NCBI GenBank assembly: GCA_963738205.1
Contig: CAVTVQ010000006.1
Location: 496,001-560,000, forward strand
Length of the DNA stretch: 64,000 nt
From: DATFQE01 sp963738205
GTDB lineage: Bacteria > Actinomycetota > Thermoleophilia > Gaiellales > Gaiellaceae
Direction: 5' to 3'
The translations under genes were made by a program, and so were the position numbers. Below the pieces are notes generated by a model that was not told the origin of the DNA, ran no database searches, and was given only the letters and a program-made list of their open reading frames with translations. This document shows, piece by piece, positions 41,947 to 50,018 of this stretch. The number at the start of each line of letters is the position of its first letter. The stretch's first letter is position 1.

Positions 41947-42899
41947 GTGTGGCGGATACGAGGTGAGACCACGATCAGCGTGGTCGTGTGCACTCTGAAC
42001 AGGTGCGCAAGCCTTCAGGCGAACGCTCGAGGGGCTGGCTCGGCAGACGTTCCGCCGGTTCGAGGTGATCGTGGTGAACGGCCCGAGTTCCGACGGCACG
42101 GCGGAGCTGCTGTCGGGATACCCGGTACGCGTGGGAACGTGCTCGGAGGCACACCTCTCGCGCTCACGGAACGTCGGTGCCCGGATGGCGGCCGGCGACG
42201 TCTTCGCGTTCCTCGACGACGACGCGGTGCCCGAGCCGGACTGGCTCGAGCACGCTCGCAGGCGCGTACGAGGATCCCACGGTCGCGGCCGCGGGCGGCC
42301 CGGTGTTCGACGTTCCGCTCGGGCGGATCGACTGGGCGATCTGCACCTGCACGCGCGAGGGAGCCGTGAACACGCATAGCGAGCCGCCCGCCGAGCGCTA
42401 CCTCGGGCGTGGCGTCGACCCGTTCCTCTACCTCGCGGGGTGCAACATGAGCTTTCGCAGATCTGCGTTGCGCCGCGCAGGCGCATTCAATCCGGAGCTG
42501 CCGTACGGCTACGACGACGTAGAGGTGTGCATGCGGCTCGTCGATGCGGGTGCACGCATCGCCTGGGTGGAGGCGGCGCTCGTTCGACACGATCGAGCGG
42601 CGAGCTCGCTGCGGGACGGCGAGCAGGTGATCACCGACCCGTACTCGCTCATGTTCTCTGCGGCGGTGTTTATCGAGCAGTCCTCGCCGGCCAGCGCCCC
42701 GAAGGTGCTCGCGGACTGGCTCGCCGCCTGGAAGTCCGAGCCGGCCGAGCAGGTGCCGGAGGAGCGGCGCGCGTGGTTTCGCGAGCGCGTCGAGCAGGGG
42801 ATCGCGGACGGTCTCCGCGCAGGGCGGCGTCCGCGGGAGAGGATGCGCCTCGGCCGGCGCGGGCGCGGCGACTTCAAGCCGTACGTGTCGACGGGCTAG
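41947..42899 (+). pseudogene. Family 2 glycosyltransferase, frameshifted cargo gene
   Basis: GT-A fold: TTISVVVCTLNR, FEVIVVNGPSSDGTAELL, SRSRNVGARMAAGDVFAFLDDDAVPEPDWLEH (DDD metal motif), then AYEDPTVAAAGGPVFDVPLG, CNMSFRRSALRRAGAFNPELPYGYDDVEVCMRLVDAGARIAWVEAALVRHD. Two shifts (near 42015 and 42258) break it, but the long frame from 42260 to the stop is clean. It probably transfers a sugar to a surface polymer. Inside a mobile element this would be a surface-altering cargo (inference). Confidence 0.78.
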
Positions 42900-43202
42900 G
42901 CGTACGCTGCCCGAGGCCGGCGCTGGGTGCGTCGGCGGCGCACTGACGACGGCGCTGGCGAGCACGGAGTAGCTTGCCGGCCGCTCGTCGGCCTCGAGCT
43001 CCTAGGCGCTCGTCGACGGTCGCCGTCGGCCTCGCGCTCGTCGTCGACGCTCGGTTTGCGATGGACCGCCACTGGCCGCGACCATGATCGGGTGAGACTC
43101 GGACCTGTAACTACTAGGCTCATTGCTCTTACGATTAATGATTACGCAATTCCGGTTCGTAAATCGCTGAGCCAAGCGGCGGCATACCGGATCGTAACGA
43201 CC

Positions 43203-43216
43203 GAGTTTTTAAACTC
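43203..43216. repeat. AT-rich palindrome GAGTTT-TT-AAACTC
   Basis: A 14-bp perfect inverted repeat in the AT-rich patch of the element control region. It is a possible operator or melting site. Confidence 0.5.
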
Positions 43217-43247
43217 TCGCGCGACCCGGCCCAAGTCGCCATCATCT

Positions 43248-43274
43248 ATCTCCCCCGGAATTCCGCGGGGAGAT
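43248..43274. repeat. 27-bp inverted repeat around CGGAATTCCG
   Basis: ATCTCCCC and GGGGAGAT arms flank a central palindrome CGGAATTCCG, with one extra C beside the right arm. It is the strongest palindrome in the element. It lies ~115 bp before the first in-frame start of the small-gene block, so an operator or origin function is plausible. Confidence 0.6.
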
Positions 43275-43389
43275 CGATTCCGCGCGAGTTCTCGGGCCGG
43301 GTGTCCTCGTGTTCGTCCGCTTCGCTCGGCTCGGCTCCGCGGAGCAAGTCCGCCGGTCTGAGCGTGTTCATCTACTCAAGGAGGTTGCT

Positions 43390-44236
43390 GATGCTCTTGT
43401 CGAGAAAGTCGATCGAGGTCCTGGTCGCCGCGTCGCGTGCCGAGCCTGGACGATCGGCGACAGGGCTCGCCGCGAAGTCGGCGCGCGAGGCGGTGAACGC
43501 GGCCGCGAAGGACCTCGGGTTCGATCCGCTGAAGCCGCCGCTGCCGCGTTTCGCTGCCGGCGAGGGCGTGCTGCTCGCGGCCGTGCGTGTGCTGCAAGCT
43601 CGACAAGGTCGAGAAGGCGCTCGGAGGAGTCGCGGCGCGCGCCACGAGGCCACGCCGCGCGCACGAGGTCGAGGTCGCCGAGCTGCGCGATCGCCGCGAC
43701 CAGCTCGCCCGCGTCGAGCTCGCTGCGCCGGCAGGATCAGCCTGAAGGCGGGCAAGGTGCCGCCGCCGATGCCGACCAAGGCATCGCGAGCAGCTCGCGC
43801 GAGCTCAACGCGGAGCTGTACCCGCTCGAGGACGCCGACTGTCGACCGGCTCATTCCCTACGAGCCCGAGCAGGCGCGTGATCGAGGACGCCCTGCCGCC
43901 GCGCGGCCTGCCCTCGGTGGTGTTCTACGGCGAGCTCGTCGTCGAGCGGCTGCGCGTCCTGACTGAGAACGAGCACTACCAGCGCCCCGCCGCTCTCACG
44001 ACCGCAGAGCGCGGCCGGCGAGGTCCAGCGCTTCGGCAGTGGGCCGCGCCTACTACGGGCAGGACGAGCTGGTCGCGAGCGTGCGCCGGTGTGCGCTCGG
44101 CGATCGAGCTCGCCGACCTGCATCTGCCTGCACGAGCGTCATGCGCTCTCGGTCGAGGAGCTCGAGACGCGCGTCGTCGAACTGGCCGGCGTCGGTCGAG
44201 GAGCTCGACGCCGCGAGGGCGGTCAGGTAGGCGGTT
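43390..44236 (+). pseudogene. Element hypothetical protein(s), frameshifted
   Basis: From the ATG at 43390: MLLSRKSIEVLVAASRAEPGRSATGLAAKSAREAVNAAAKDLGFDPLKPPLPRFAAGEGVLLAAVRVL, then in another frame KLDKVEKALGGVAARATRPRRAHEVEVAELRDRRDQLARVELA, then fragments such as RELNAELYPLEDAD and ALPPRGLPSVVFYGELVVERLRVLTENEHYQRPAALTTAERG, ending around HALSVEELETRVVELAGV. The helical, charged character and lack of known motifs fit element-specific proteins. I cannot tell whether this is one gene or two. At least four frame changes are needed. Confidence 0.4.
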
Positions 44237-44240
44237 GGCC

Positions 44241-44650
44241 GTGGCTCGCCGCGTCACGCCGCCAGAGCGGCTGCCGGTCTCGGTTCCCCCCGAGTGCATA
44301 CCTGCGGGCGGCCGACCGCGAGCAGCTCGAGCTCGACCGCGCCGAGCTCTACGTCGTCGCCGCCGCGGTCGACGAGCTCGGCCCCGAGGCCGGCTACGGC
44401 CCGCAAGCGGTCTACTGGCTCCGCGGCCCCTGGGGCGCCGGCGAGCGTGTGCTCTCGCTCTCGCTGAATGGCTACCGGCGTCGCCAGGTCGCCGGCGTCC
44501 GCGACGCGCTCCGCCGCTCGGACGCGGTCGGGCCGTTCCTGCTCACCCGCCGGACGACCGAGAGCGGCCACACGGCCTGGACGCTCATCCGCCGCCGACG
44601 CCGGCGAGCAGCTACCGCTCGACGAGGCGGTCCCAGAGGTCCGACGATGA
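44241..44650 (+). pseudogene. Element hypothetical protein, two frameshifts
   Basis: From a GTG at 44241: VARRVTPPERLPVSVPP, then after a six-C run at 44285-44291 the frame changes to SAYLRAADREQLELDRAELYVVAAAVDELGPEAGYGPQAVYWLRGPWGAGERVLSLSLNGYRRRQVAGVRDALRRSDAVGPFLLTRRTTESGHTAWTLI. Near 44600 another change gives DAGEQLPLDEAVPEVRR and a stop. About 136 residues. The middle ~90 residues are clean and look like a small alpha/beta domain. No family recognised. Confidence 0.5.
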
Positions 44651-44816
44651 ACCTACACTCGGATGCACGGAGCAAGCGCGCCGGCGTCCCTGGGGAGTCG
44701 CGCCGGCGCGTCTTTCTGGGGTCGACGCGGGCTCTCCGTTTCCGGGGGTGAGCCCGCGACGTCCGATGCCCGCCCTAGCCTCCCCGACCCTCCGATGACG
44801 GCTTCGATCCTCCCCG

Positions 44817-45336
44817 ATGCAGACGCTCGCTGAAGTTCTCCACGAGGAGGTCCGTCGCCCGCGGCGATCGCGTCCCGTCGGTCAGGGAGTGCTACTGCTC
44901 GTCTGGTGGACGCTGCAGCGGGAAGCAGCAGGACGGCGCGCTCGAGCTCGTGCGCAGCGAGGAGTGGGCGGCGTTCCTCGTGCGAGTACACCGGCGCTCT
45001 TGCGTCACCGAGGAGACGCTGGCGGAGTGGCTGCGCTGCTGTTCGAGCGCCTCGAGGAGCTCAGGCGGGCAGCGCACGACGAGCGCGGCCGTCGAGAAGC
45101 TCTCTCCCCGCCGAGCGTCAGCGCGGCCGGTGCGGCCGTCGCTACGTGCTCGACTCCTGCGCCGACATGGCCTCGCGCTGCCGCGTTCGAGTCGAGCGCC
45201 AGATGATCCGGGAGTGCCTCGCGCTGCGGCGAGGCGTGTGCCCGGCCGCCACCCGCGCCGCTGGTGCACGCCGACGTCCTCGCGCGCGCTCGCGTCGGCG
45301 TGCACGCGCGCCCTGTCGAAGTACCGACGACCCTGA
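44817..45336 (+). pseudogene. Element hypothetical protein with Cys pairs, frameshifted
   Basis: Segments in different frames read MQTLAEVLHEEVRRPR, then LVRSEEWAAFLVRVHRRSCVTEETLAEWLR, then LFERLEELRRAAHDERGRREALS, then QRGRCGRRYVLDSCADMASRCRVRVERQMIRECLALRRG. The last part resembles a short zinc-ribbon-like region. The remaining bases up to 45443 show no further gene I can support. Boundaries are approximate. Confidence 0.35.
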
Positions 45337-45510
45337 CTTAGACGGCCCGAGGGTCGCCGCCACGAGGAGGCGCTCCTCGTGGCGCTGAGCTCTCCTCGGA
45401 CACGGCTCCGCGGCCATCAGGCGACCTCCTGCGGGAGCAGACACCGTGTGCGGGCTGTGGGAACCTGATCTCCGCGCTACGCGGCTCCGGGCGGACAGCT
45501 TCTGCTGGTC

Positions 45511-45711
45511 GTGCGCTCCCGCGTCACCGACGAGCCGGCCTGCTGCCGCAGGGGGCATCCGAAGGCCCTGTATTGGGTCACGATCGCCGACGCCTCGACC
45601 GCCTCGGGCCGCAGGGGCAGGTGTATCGAGTGCAAGCGCGAGAACGACCGCAAGCGCGACCGCTCGGCGGAGGCGATCGCGGCGCGCCGGGCCAAGAAGG
45701 ACGCTGCGTGA
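45511..45711 (+). CDS. Small Cys-rich element protein (zinc-ribbon-like)
   Basis: 66 residues: DEPACCRRGHPKALYWVTIADASTASGRRGRCIECKRENDRKRDR with a basic tail. The C-CRRGH ... RGRCIECKREN layout is the CxxG/CxxC pattern of small phage and plasmid zinc-binding proteins. The N-terminus may lie further upstream in another frame (TPCAGCGNLISALRGSGR). The stop overlaps the next start by GTGA. Confidence 0.5.
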   Translation: MRSRVTDEPACCRRGHPKALYWVTIADASTASGRRGRCIECKRENDRKRDRSAEAIAARRAKKDAA

Positions 45712-46109
45712 GCCGCGAGGACGATCGCCGGCCGATGCCCGAGCTCGTCGCCGAGCTGATCACGAGCCTGCAGGCGCTGCTCGAGCGCGCCGCCGACCAG
45801 GCGCCGCCGGGCGCCACGGTCGAGCCTGACCCACTGCGCCTGTCGACGTCCTGGCAGAAGTACGCGAACGAGCTCCGCGATCGGCCGCCGCGCCGGCGGG
45901 TGGCCGACGTGACTCGCAGCCGCCTCGAGCTCGCCGCCCGGCTCGCGCGGCGCGAGTGGGGCGACGGCTACGCGATGCGCACGCGCTGCTCGGGCTGCAG
46001 CGAAATCCGCGAGTGTCGCGGCCGGCGCCGACGGCGGATGCTCTGCCTCGAGTGCTTCGACCTCGGCCGCGAGGCGGGCCAGGCGTTGCAGGGGCGAGGT
46101 AGGCCGTGA
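45708..46109 (+). CDS. Element protein with C-terminal CxxC pairs
   Basis: 133 residues from the GTG at 45708. The N-terminal half is helical (MPELVAELITSLQALLERAADQAPPG). The C-terminal half carries CSGCSEIRECRGRRRRRMLCLECFDLGREAGQAL, a four-Cys zinc-ribbon candidate. It overlaps both neighbours by GTGA and directly precedes the primase gene, so a role in replication control is possible. No family recognised. Confidence 0.6.
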   Translation: MSREDDRRPMPELVAELITSLQALLERAADQAPPGATVEPDPLRLSTSWQKYANELRDRPPRRRVADVTRSRLELAARLARREWGDGYAMRTRCSGCSEIRECRGRRRRRMLCLECFDLGREAGQALQGRGRP

Positions 46110-47015
46110 GCGTCGTCGAGCTCCTCCCGGCTGAGCTTCGCGCCTGCGCGCAATGGGTCGTCTGGCGGATCGAGCAGCGCAACGGCAAGCCGACGAAGGT
46201 GCCCTACGCCGTCGACGGTCGGCCGGCGAGCACGACCGATCCGAGCACGTGGGCGGCTTTTCCCGAGGCGGTCTCGTGTCTGAAGCAGAGCGACGTCGCC
46301 GGAGTCGGCTTCGTCTTCACTGCCGCGGACCCGTTCGTCGGCGTCGACCTGGACGGGGTGCTCGACGGCGACCAGGCGGCGCCGTGGGCGGCCGCGATAG
46401 TCGCCGAGCTCGACTCCTATACCGAGGTCAGTCCGTCCGGCCGCGGCCTGCACGTGCTCGTCCGCGGCGAGCTGCGCGCGGCCGGCAACCGACGCGGTCC
46501 GGTCGAGATGTACGACCGAGACCGCTACTTCACGATGACCGGCCGCGTCTACGAAGGGCGCGCCACGATTCGTGACCGTCAGGGAGAGCTCGACGACGCC
46601 CATGCACGGCACGTCGCTCGGCCGCTGGCGGTGGCCGTGCCCGGCAGGTTGCGCCTGTCGACGTCGACGACCGCGAGCTCCTCGAGCGTCGCGATGCGCG
46701 CGAAAAACGGCGCGCTCTTCACCCGGCTCTGGCACGGCCAGGCGGAGGGCTACTCGAGCCGGTCCGAGGCCGACTTGGCACTCGTCTCGCTGCTCGTCTT
46801 CTGGGCGGGTGGCGATGAGGGGCGCGTCGACCGGCTCTTCCGGGCGAGCGGTCTCTACCGAGCGAAGTGGGAGCGCGCCGACTATCGGCAGGCGACGATC
46901 GGCCGCGCGCTCGCCTCCGCGCACACGTTCTACGCGCTGGCGCCGGCCTTGCGAGGCCCGGAAACAGGAAGAGCTCGGTCGCGGCACGGTCGAGCGACTG
47001 GACGGTCCGGCGTGA
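46106..47015 (+). pseudogene. Primase-like protein (NrS-1 polymerase-type), small frameshifts
   Basis: N-terminal part: LRACAQWVVWRIEQRNGKPTKVPYAVDGRPASTTDPSTWAAFPEAV, GVGFVFTAADPFVGVDLDGVLD, YTEVSPSGRGLHVLVRGEL, VEMYDRDRYFTMTGRVYEG. This is the archaeo-eukaryotic-primase-like module seen in phage NrS-1 polymerase and plasmid primases (VDLD as metal motif). C-terminal part: GALFTRLWHGQAEGYSSRSEADLALVSLLVFWAGGDEGRVDRLFRASGLYRAKW, the helicase-binding domain of the same family. A short segment near 46645-46705 reads DDRELLER in another frame, and a shift near 46955 gives the end KQEELGRGTVERLDGPA. The stop overlaps the next start. Confidence 0.78.
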
Positions 47016-48253
47016 CCGGCGCTGAAAAGCACGACCTCGCCGCGCTCCTCGGAGAAACCCGGGTCTTCGTGCGCCGGTTCGTCGTGCTCACCGAGGAGCA
47101 GGCCGCGGCGGTCGTGCTCTGGACGGCGCACACGTGGGCGATCGCGGCCGCGCACGCGACGCCCTACCTGCACGCAACGAGCGCTGAGCCGGAGAGCGGG
47201 AAGACGCGGCTGCTCGAGGTCCTGCACGAGCTCGTCCGAGCGCCGATCTCAACCGTGAACATCTCCGACGCGGCGCTCTTCCGAGTCATCGACGCAAAGG
47301 CGCCGACGGTCCTTTTCGACGAGGTCGACTCGATCTTCAGCGAGAAGGCCCAGCGATCGCGAGGACCTCCGTGCCCTGCTCAACGCCGGCTACCGACGGG
47401 GCGCGATCGTTTACCGGATGGGCGGAGGCAACAGGACCACGCTCGAAAACTTCGCGGTCTTCTGCGCGAAGGCGCTCGCCGGCCTGGGTAGCCTGCCGCC
47501 GACGACCGCGAGCCGCTGCCTGCGGATCGAGCTCAAGCGCCGACGCCTCGACGAGCCGGTCGAGGACTTCTACCCTGATGAGCTCGTCGACGAGGCGACG
47601 CGGCTGCGCACGCGCTTCGCAGCCTGGGCGGAGGCGGAGACCGACGAGCTCCGCGCGCTGCGGCCGCCGCGCCTCGAAGAGCTCCGCGATCGCGCAAACG
47701 AGGTCTGGCGGCCGCTGCTCGCGATCGCCGACCACGCCCGCGGTGAGTGGCCGCCACGGGCGCGCGGGCGGCGGTCGTCCTCTCCGCCCGCGTGGACGAA
47801 GACCCTTCGCTCGGACTCCTGCTGCTCGCCGACCTGCAGCACGATCTTCGACGAGCGCGAAGGCCGACCGGATCACCACGGACGACATGATCCGCGCGCT
47901 TGCCGCGGTCGAGGAATCGCCCTGGGGCGAGTGGTGGATCGACGCGAAGACGGACGAGCCGCTCAAAGGCGCCCCGCGGCGCCTCGCCCAACTGCTCCGC
48001 CCCTACGGCATCCACCCAGGGCTCGTCCGCATCGGCACCGTCGTCGCGCGAGGTTATCTGCGGCAAGGACTTGCTCGACGCCTGGGAACGCTTCCCCGCT
48101 CCGCCCCGTGATGACGACGACGGCGAGAGCTCGTCGCGTGGTGACGTTACAGCCGTTACCCCCGTTACACACGAGCCAAAGAGCCACGCCGATGTAACGG
48201 AAGTAACGGATGTAACGCAGGGACGCGAGCGAGAGGAGACGCCGTCTCCGTGA
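47012..48253 (+). pseudogene. DUF3631-like P-loop protein of the replication module, frameshifted
   Basis: From the GTG at 47012: FVVLTEEQAAAVVLWTAHTWAIAAAHATPYLHATSAEPESGKTRLLEVLHELV (P-loop-like EPESGKT), then AALFRVIDAKAPTVLFDEVDSIF (Walker B-like). After a shift near 47358: EDLRALLNAGYRRGAIVYRMGGGNRTTLENFAVFCAKALAGLGSLPPTTASRCLRIELKRR, the DUF3631 core. After shifts near 47765 and 47860: ADRITTDDMIRALAAVEESPWGEWW. Near 48045 the frame moves to REVICGKDLLDAWERFP with a Val/Thr-rich tail. The stop at 48253 overlaps the next GTG, which supports this end. It pairs with the primase as a helicase-like partner. Confidence 0.75.
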
Positions 48254-48546
48254 CCGGGCCGGCGGTGACGCTCGAGCTCCTGGCGGAGCTGCTCGAGGAG
48301 ACGCGCTCCGAGCTCGCCGCGATTCGCACGCAGCTCGAGCGCACTGCTGAGCCGCGGGCTCGTGACCGGCTGCTCTCCCGATCAGACCTTCGCGAGCTCG
48401 GGCTCGAACGGCGCGCCGTCGACGCGGTCTTCGCCGCTCTCCCGGTCGTGCGCCTTCCGGGCTACGCACGACCATTGATCCGCGAGGCCGACTACCTCGG
48501 GCTCGTCGAAGAGAGCTCCTATGCCGACGATCGGGTCCGGCCGTGA
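48250..48546 (+). CDS. Small DNA-binding-like protein, Xis-position
   Basis: 98 residues. An N-terminal coiled coil (LLAELLEETRSELAAIRTQLE) is followed by RLLSRSDLRELGLERRAVDAVFAALPVVRLPGYARPLIREADYLGLVEE, which looks like a winged helix of the MerR/excisionase type (helix, turn, YxRxxxIREADxxxLVE). It is the last gene of the rightward series. Its 3' end is repeated at 51799-51817. Excisionase is the best guess. Confidence 0.6.
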   Translation: MTGPAVTLELLAELLEETRSELAAIRTQLERTAEPRARDRLLSRSDLRELGLERRAVDAVFAALPVVRLPGYARPLIREADYLGLVEESSYADDRVRP

Positions 48547-48555
48547 ACGACGACT

Positions 48556-48587
48556 GCGAGGGGACAGGGGGTGCCCCGCCCCCTCGC
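48556..48587. terminator. Bidirectional terminator hairpin between convergent genes
   Basis: GCGAGGGG and CCCCTCGC arms (8 bp), with an additional inner GGGG/CCCC pairing, lie between the Xis-like gene (plus) and the ParB-like gene (minus). No T-tract is present. Confidence 0.55.
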
Positions 48588-48597
48588 GTGGTTCCGC

Positions 48598-49398
48598 TTA
48601 GGACTCGTGGACGACGGGTACCAGAGGCTTCCGCCGCCGCGACGAGCTGAGGGTGTTTGCGATGTTGCTGATCGTCCGATAACCGCGACCGCGCGCGTCG
48701 TCGTTCGCCTTCCGGTACAAGGCGTCCGAGGTACCCCACCTGCGGGCGTTCGCAAGGACGACCTCCATGTCCTTCGCATCGAGGGCGTCTGCGATGCCCT
48801 TCAGGAGGTCCGCCCGGAACCGATTGTGATCAGCCCACACCATCGCGACTTCTAGTGTGTCGCGGATGCCTTCCTCGCCGAACTCGTCGGCGATCTGCCT
48901 AGCGGCCGTGATCGAGGTAAGGACGAAGGGGTCCTGACCCTGGGACGCGGCAACTGTGATCTCCAGCTCGCTGGTGACCTTGCGGACGATGAGTGCATCT
49001 TCGTCGCCTGCCACGAGCGATGCTCGGTAGGTGTCGAAGGGCCGCATCCGCTTGACCTTCGTCTGGAAGTCCACGAACTCGCGCGCCTCGTCGCGGCGCG
49101 ACGGCGATCCGTTGTTGATCACTACGAGGACCTCTTCGACACCGGCAAGCCTTGCAGCCTCAGCTGTGTGCTGGCCATTCGTCACATAGAGGAGGCCATC
49201 GCGCAGACGGACATTGACCGGGCGGCACAGAGAGTCATCCCAGTTCCGCGCGATCTTCTTGGCCCAGTCTTCGTCGAACTCCCGCTGGTATTCCGCATCC
49301 TTGTCCAGCCAGCGCGGCTCGACGAGAGCCAGTAGCCCGAACTGGGTCTGCCACCCGGTGATCGGGCCATGATTCGTTTGAACGGTCACCTGTTCCAC
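48598..49398 (-). CDS. ParB-like (DUF6551-type) protein
   Basis: 266 residues. ALVEPRWLDKDAEYQREFDEDWAKKIARNWDDSLCRPVNVRLRDGLLYVTNGQHTAEAARLAGVEEVLVVINNG is a ParB/Srx-like N-terminal domain with the NGQHTAEAA loop. A helical C-terminal region follows, including RRWGTSDALYRKANDDARGRGYRTISNIANTL. The start is GTG at 49398, preceded by AGGAG at good spacing; a longer reading to 49524 is possible. Such proteins in mobile elements usually act in regulation or anti-restriction rather than partition. It is the only leftward gene of the element and sits beside attR. Confidence 0.72.
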   Translation of the reverse strand: MEQVTVQTNHGPITGWQTQFGLLALVEPRWLDKDAEYQREFDEDWAKKIARNWDDSLCRPVNVRLRDGLLYVTNGQHTAEAARLAGVEEVLVVINNGSPSRRDEAREFVDFQTKVKRMRPFDTYRASLVAGDEDALIVRKVTSELEITVAASQGQDPFVLTSITAARQIADEFGEEGIRDTLEVAMVWADHNRFRADLLKGIADALDAKDMEVVLANARRWGTSDALYRKANDDARGRGYRTISNIANTLSSSRRRKPLVPVVHES

Positions 49399-49610
49399 AG
49401 GTCCGCTCCTGTCTGCCTCGTCCGGTCGACGCCATTTGCGTTCCGGCTCCAGCGTTGTGTGAGCCACAATTATGCCAGCGCCGCAGGACGGTCGGACATC
49501 CGTTCCCGTTGGACGCTGCCGCACGCGTGCGCGTCGGTGCTCGGACGTGCTCGCTTGGTGGTGGTCCCCGTGGTGTTCCGCCGGGGATTTACCTGCCGAT
49601 TTGCAGGGGT

Positions 49611-49632
49611 GTTCAAACCCCGTATGCGCCTT
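49611..49632 (+). other. attR: copy of the tRNA-Glu 3' end
   Basis: GTTCAAACCCCGTATGCGCCTT, differing from attL at two positions that fall in the T-loop and T-stem. The differences mean the two copies have diverged since integration, or the element carried a variant tRNA end. Confidence 0.85.
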
Positions 49633-50018
49633 TCTACGTCACAAAGTCAGGCCGATCTGGCTTGGTTGAGCGGGTCATTCGTGACATGCGTGCCAGCAAT
49701 GAGGGTGGCGCGCAGAACCCGGTGCAGACTTCGAACTCGGGCAGCTGGCTTGCTCTGCTGAACGATCGCGCTCGATCTGCATGCGGAACCGAGTGCTGAC
49801 GCCCGACACGGATGACGCCGAAAAACTGAGGGGTTGACCGTCCCAGGACCGAGTTAACGCACCCCAGAGGTGGATCCGCGCTAAACGCGCCACAACGCGG
49901 ACTGCCTCGGCGGTGCAGTGCTGAGGGCCAAGGGTGGGGCGCAGATGGCCGAGCGTCGGCGTGAACAGCGTCGGTGGAGGGGCCGGCCTGAACCGGCTCG
50001 GCCCCTCCGAGCTGCCAC
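49633..50018. other. Intergenic region right of attR
   Basis: 386 bases with no gene I can support. Near its left end AGTCAGGCCGATCTGG and GCGGGTCATTCGTG echo sequences at 40705-40735 just inside attL, and TTCGAACTCGGGCAG echoes 40803-40823. At its right end a 9-bp stem (GGAGGGGCC/GGCCCCTCC, 49976-50008) is a likely terminator for the leftward propeller gene. Confidence 0.5.

Larger units (their letters stand above)
42900..43389. other. Non-coding control region of the element with AT-rich patch
   Basis: About 490 bases without a convincing gene. From 43100 to 43220 the base composition falls well below its surroundings (runs such as CTCTTACGATTAATGATTACG). Two palindromes follow, at 43203-43216 and 43248-43274. 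Position between the integration/cargo part and the small-gene/replication part suggests a promoter-operator or replication origin. No iterons of 10 bp or more were visible by eye. Confidence 0.55.
40640..49632. mobile_element. ~9-kb tRNA-Glu integrative element
   Basis: Bounded by the tRNA-Glu 3' end and its copy at 49611-49632. Left to right it holds a tyrosine integrase, a family 2 glycosyltransferase, a non-coding control region with palindromes, several small proteins with CxxC pairs, a primase-like protein, a P-loop DUF3631-like protein, an Xis-sized protein and a convergent ParB-like protein. There are no capsid, tail, relaxase or coupling genes, so it is probably a satellite or a plasmid-like element mobilised by others. 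Many genes between 40.8 and 48.1 kb carry single-base shifts; the ends (Xis-like, ParB-like) are clean. Confidence 0.85.

Noticed and set aside
46106..48253. Anti-phage defence or toxin-antitoxin system inside the element
   Set aside because: No nuclease, TIR, retron, CBASS, Abi or toxin motif was seen; the larger genes fit replication.
48598..49398. Plasmid partition system (ParAB)
   Set aside because: The protein has a ParB-like domain but no ParA gene or parS-like repeats are nearby.
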